Source: Solitalea agri (GTDB taxonomy: Bacteria; Bacteroidota; Bacteroidia; Sphingobacteriales; Sphingobacteriaceae). Taken from it: a DNA stretch of 64,000 nucleotides. The stretch spans positions 490,085 to 554,084 of the forward strand of contig NZ_JAMWYS010000024.1 of assembly GCF_023914155.1 (NCBI RefSeq), given 5' to 3'. The notes beneath the pieces are model-generated. The model ran no database searches and was not told the origin of the DNA. It worked only from the letters and a program-made list of their open reading frames with translations. Position numbers and translations under genes: made by a program. This document shows, piece after piece, positions 62,853-64,000 of the stretch. Within the stretch, counting starts at the first letter, position 1. Each line of letters begins with the position of its first letter.

Positions 62853-63383
62853 ATGACAATGCCTCCAAAAACCATCATGTTAACTCTTTTTGTCCTTACC
62901 CTTGCTGGTTGCGGGAGGATAGATAATAATTGGAAATTAAAAGCGAAGATTAAAGAAATTACTATCAAAGCCGATCAAGCAAAGAACCCTGTTTATAAGT
63001 TTCGTTTGGATAGTCTGACTGATTTTCCATGGAATGAGGCTTACTTTTTTTCAGGAAACTCTGGAGGTATTGGGTTAGATTATATAAGCAAGAACATAGG
63101 TGCACAGTGGGATGGACCAGATCTAGACGATGGAGAACTCAGGCTGATATTTGTAAATGACCACGTAGTCGTGTCATACGTTGACTTCGACTTAAATGAT
63201 CGTATTTGGTTTTTAAGTTGTGATTCTTCACCTCAAATTGACCAAAATTATTTTACACATATCAAAAAGAATACCTCTAATCAATTTATCACTTATTTAC
63301 ATTGCGATAGTACTAACAAAATAAGAATGTTTGTTCCGAAACATTGTTCCGAAATATTTAAGGATAGAACCGATTGTAAGTAA
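62853..63383 (+). CDS. Cassette 5: hypothetical lipoprotein
   Basis: 176 aa with a lipobox ('LTLAGCGRI'). 'FPWNEAYFFSGNSGGIGLDY', 'VVSYVDFDLND' and 'FVPKHCSEIF' are its main landmarks. No family recognised. Starts 11 bases after the core of attC site 4 and ends directly at a short site 5. Confidence 0.68.
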   Translation: MTMPPKTIMLTLFVLTLAGCGRIDNNWKLKAKIKEITIKADQAKNPVYKFRLDSLTDFPWNEAYFFSGNSGGIGLDYISKNIGAQWDGPDLDDGELRLIFVNDHVVVSYVDFDLNDRIWFLSCDSSPQIDQNYFTHIKKNTSNQFITYLHCDSTNKIRMFVPKHCSEIFKDRTDCK

Positions 63384-63413
63384 GCATCTGCCGCAAACGC
63401 TGAGACGTTATGA
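63384..63413 (+). other. attC site 5 (truncated, about 30 bp)
   Basis: Only GCATCTGCCGCAAACGCTGA and GACGTTATGA are left: left-half core (GCCGCAAACGC as in site 4) joined straight to the GTTA core. The expected CGCATAAC of the cassette head is reduced to GCAT. Either a deletion product or a very short site. Confidence 0.55.
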
Positions 63414-63814
63414 AAAAAATTTTCATTGCTTTAAATTCCATCTTCTTTTTAACAAACTGTAATTACATGCAGGAAAATTGTAGCTGTAAAAACGAGTGTA
63501 AAGGAGAGATCATTTCTAAATATCAAGATGAGAAAGTTCAAGCGGTAATAATTAGAGAAGACAACGGTGCATTTGGATATTCAGGCAATCTAAAAATTTG
63601 TAATAGGCAAAATTCATTACAAGAAGAAATTGGCTTAAGAGCAGAAGACTACTTACCTAGAATTGATAGCATTAAAGGGCTTAATGTATTTATTTCTTAT
63701 GACTTCCCGCTTTCTGCTCGTGATAGAAGAATCGAATTTAATGATGTAGTGTTAGGCGATGCTTTAATTAATAAAGAACAATTAGAATATAAATATTACT
63801 TTACAAAACAATAA
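63410..63814 (+). CDS. Cassette 6: hypothetical lipoprotein
   Basis: 134 aa. Signal and lipobox 'NSIFFLTNCNYM', then a Cys cluster ('CNYMQENCSCKNECKGEI'). 'DNGAFGYSGNLKICNRQNS' follows. No known family. Its ATG is part of the GTTATG core. Confidence 0.62.
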   Translation: MKKIFIALNSIFFLTNCNYMQENCSCKNECKGEIISKYQDEKVQAVIIREDNGAFGYSGNLKICNRQNSLQEEIGLRAEDYLPRIDSIKGLNVFISYDFPLSARDRRIEFNDVVLGDALINKEQLEYKYYFTKQ

Positions 63815-63947
63815 TAACTGCCTAAAACAGGCTACCGTCAGCGCGGTTGACGTGCAACTTTGTTCTTTCAACCTAATTAATAACTTTACGCACGGTGGGT
63901 CAAGATGAAGGTATTTTCACCGCGCCTAGGGAATTCTATGGTTATTC
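63813..63947 (+). other. attC site 6 (degenerate 3' end)
   Basis: Begins AATAAC overlapping the stop, with GCGCGGTTGACGTGCAACTT, then AACCTAATTAATAAC, GTGGGTCAAGATGAAGG and GTATTTTCACCGCGCC, the last shared with sites 3 and 4. The usual CGGCAAGC-AACGTTA end is replaced by CTAGGGAATTCTATGG then GTTATTC. The bases after it up to 64000 hold no gene. Confidence 0.6.
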
Positions 63948-64000
63948 CAAATTTTTAAGCTCCTTTTTTAACGTAAGTCCTTTCTCTTTTTACAACTGAA

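Larger units (their letters stand above)
59486..63947 (+). mobile_element. Integron-type gene-cassette array without integrase in the window
   Basis: Six short genes, all on the plus strand, are each followed by an attC-like site ending in AACGTTA or a variant, and the next gene starts a few bases later. The sites at 60702, 61825, 62720 and 63813 are about 130 bases long and three share a long block. The cassette 61947-62842 begins GTTAGCGGT and its attC begins ACCGCTAAC, exact reverse complements, as expected when a cassette is excised as a circle. attC sites lie 3' of their gene, so attI and an integrase should lie to the left, but only murI and pncB are there. The array continues to the window's right end, possibly beyond. 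Confidence 0.8.

Overview
The window is chromosomal DNA of a Bacteroidota bacterium, most likely of the Sphingobacteriales (a Pedobacter- or Solitalea-like organism; genus not certain). Support: perfect or near-perfect Bacteroidota promoters of the form TTTG (-33) / TAnnTTTG (-7), almost no Shine-Dalgarno sequences, the parA-parB-DUF5683-dapB-lepB block typical of this phylum, a carboxypeptidase-regulatory/TonB-plug outer-membrane receptor, LytTR signalling, a zeaxanthin-type carotenoid cluster and many short lipoproteins.

Layout. 0-9 kb: 5' part of a MATE exporter, signal peptidase I, dapB, DUF5683, parB, parA, an NADPH-FMN reductase, an isolated BtuF-like lobe, a dipeptide-binding lipoprotein and DUF2062. 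9-17.7 kb: a secreted GH38 alpha-mannosidase-like enzyme flanked by copies of a small palindrome, a large outer-membrane receptor, a broken Gly/His-rich secreted protein gene and a LytTR/histidine-kinase pair. 17.8-28 kb: quinol nitric oxide reductase with repeated promoter elements, a TetR/HMA-like/MFS operon, a CBM9-like lipoprotein, two ABC-F translation factors around tRNA-Lys(CTT), and YegP. 28.2-35.8 kb: an island bounded by two decayed copies of the same Crp-family gene, holding a surface lipoprotein, a TPR-CHAT protease anchored outside the cytoplasm, a second lipoprotein, and a two-gene operon of an ECF sigma factor and a membrane protein that looks like its anti-sigma factor. 35.9-40 kb: fermentative formate module focA-pflB and convergent pflA, with an FNR-type box at about -41 of focA. 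40-47 kb: lipid/polysaccharide genes (GT39 and flippase-like, with a broken GT2), CYTH-like and FUSC proteins, and small membrane proteins. 47.3-55.6 kb: carotenoid operon (marR, crtI, fasciclin, crtB, SRPBCC, crtZ, SDR, crtY, lipocalin), bracketed by a full DinB gene and a broken duplicate of part of it. 56-59.4 kb: pncB, TMEM175-like channel, murI.

59.5-64 kb: an array of single-gene cassettes, all on the + strand and mostly encoding short secreted proteins or lipoproteins, each followed by an attC-like integron recombination site. Several sites are about 130 bp and share a long conserved block; the ends of one cassette are exactly complementary over 9 bases, as integron recombination predicts. 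No integrase lies on the attI-proximal side within the window, so this is best described as an integrase-less attC cluster (CALIN) or the distal part of an integron.

The two most interesting systems are this integron-like array and the CHAT protease / ECF sigma / membrane anti-sigma island, which suggests a proteolytic switch for transcription. Their functions are inferred from sequence only.
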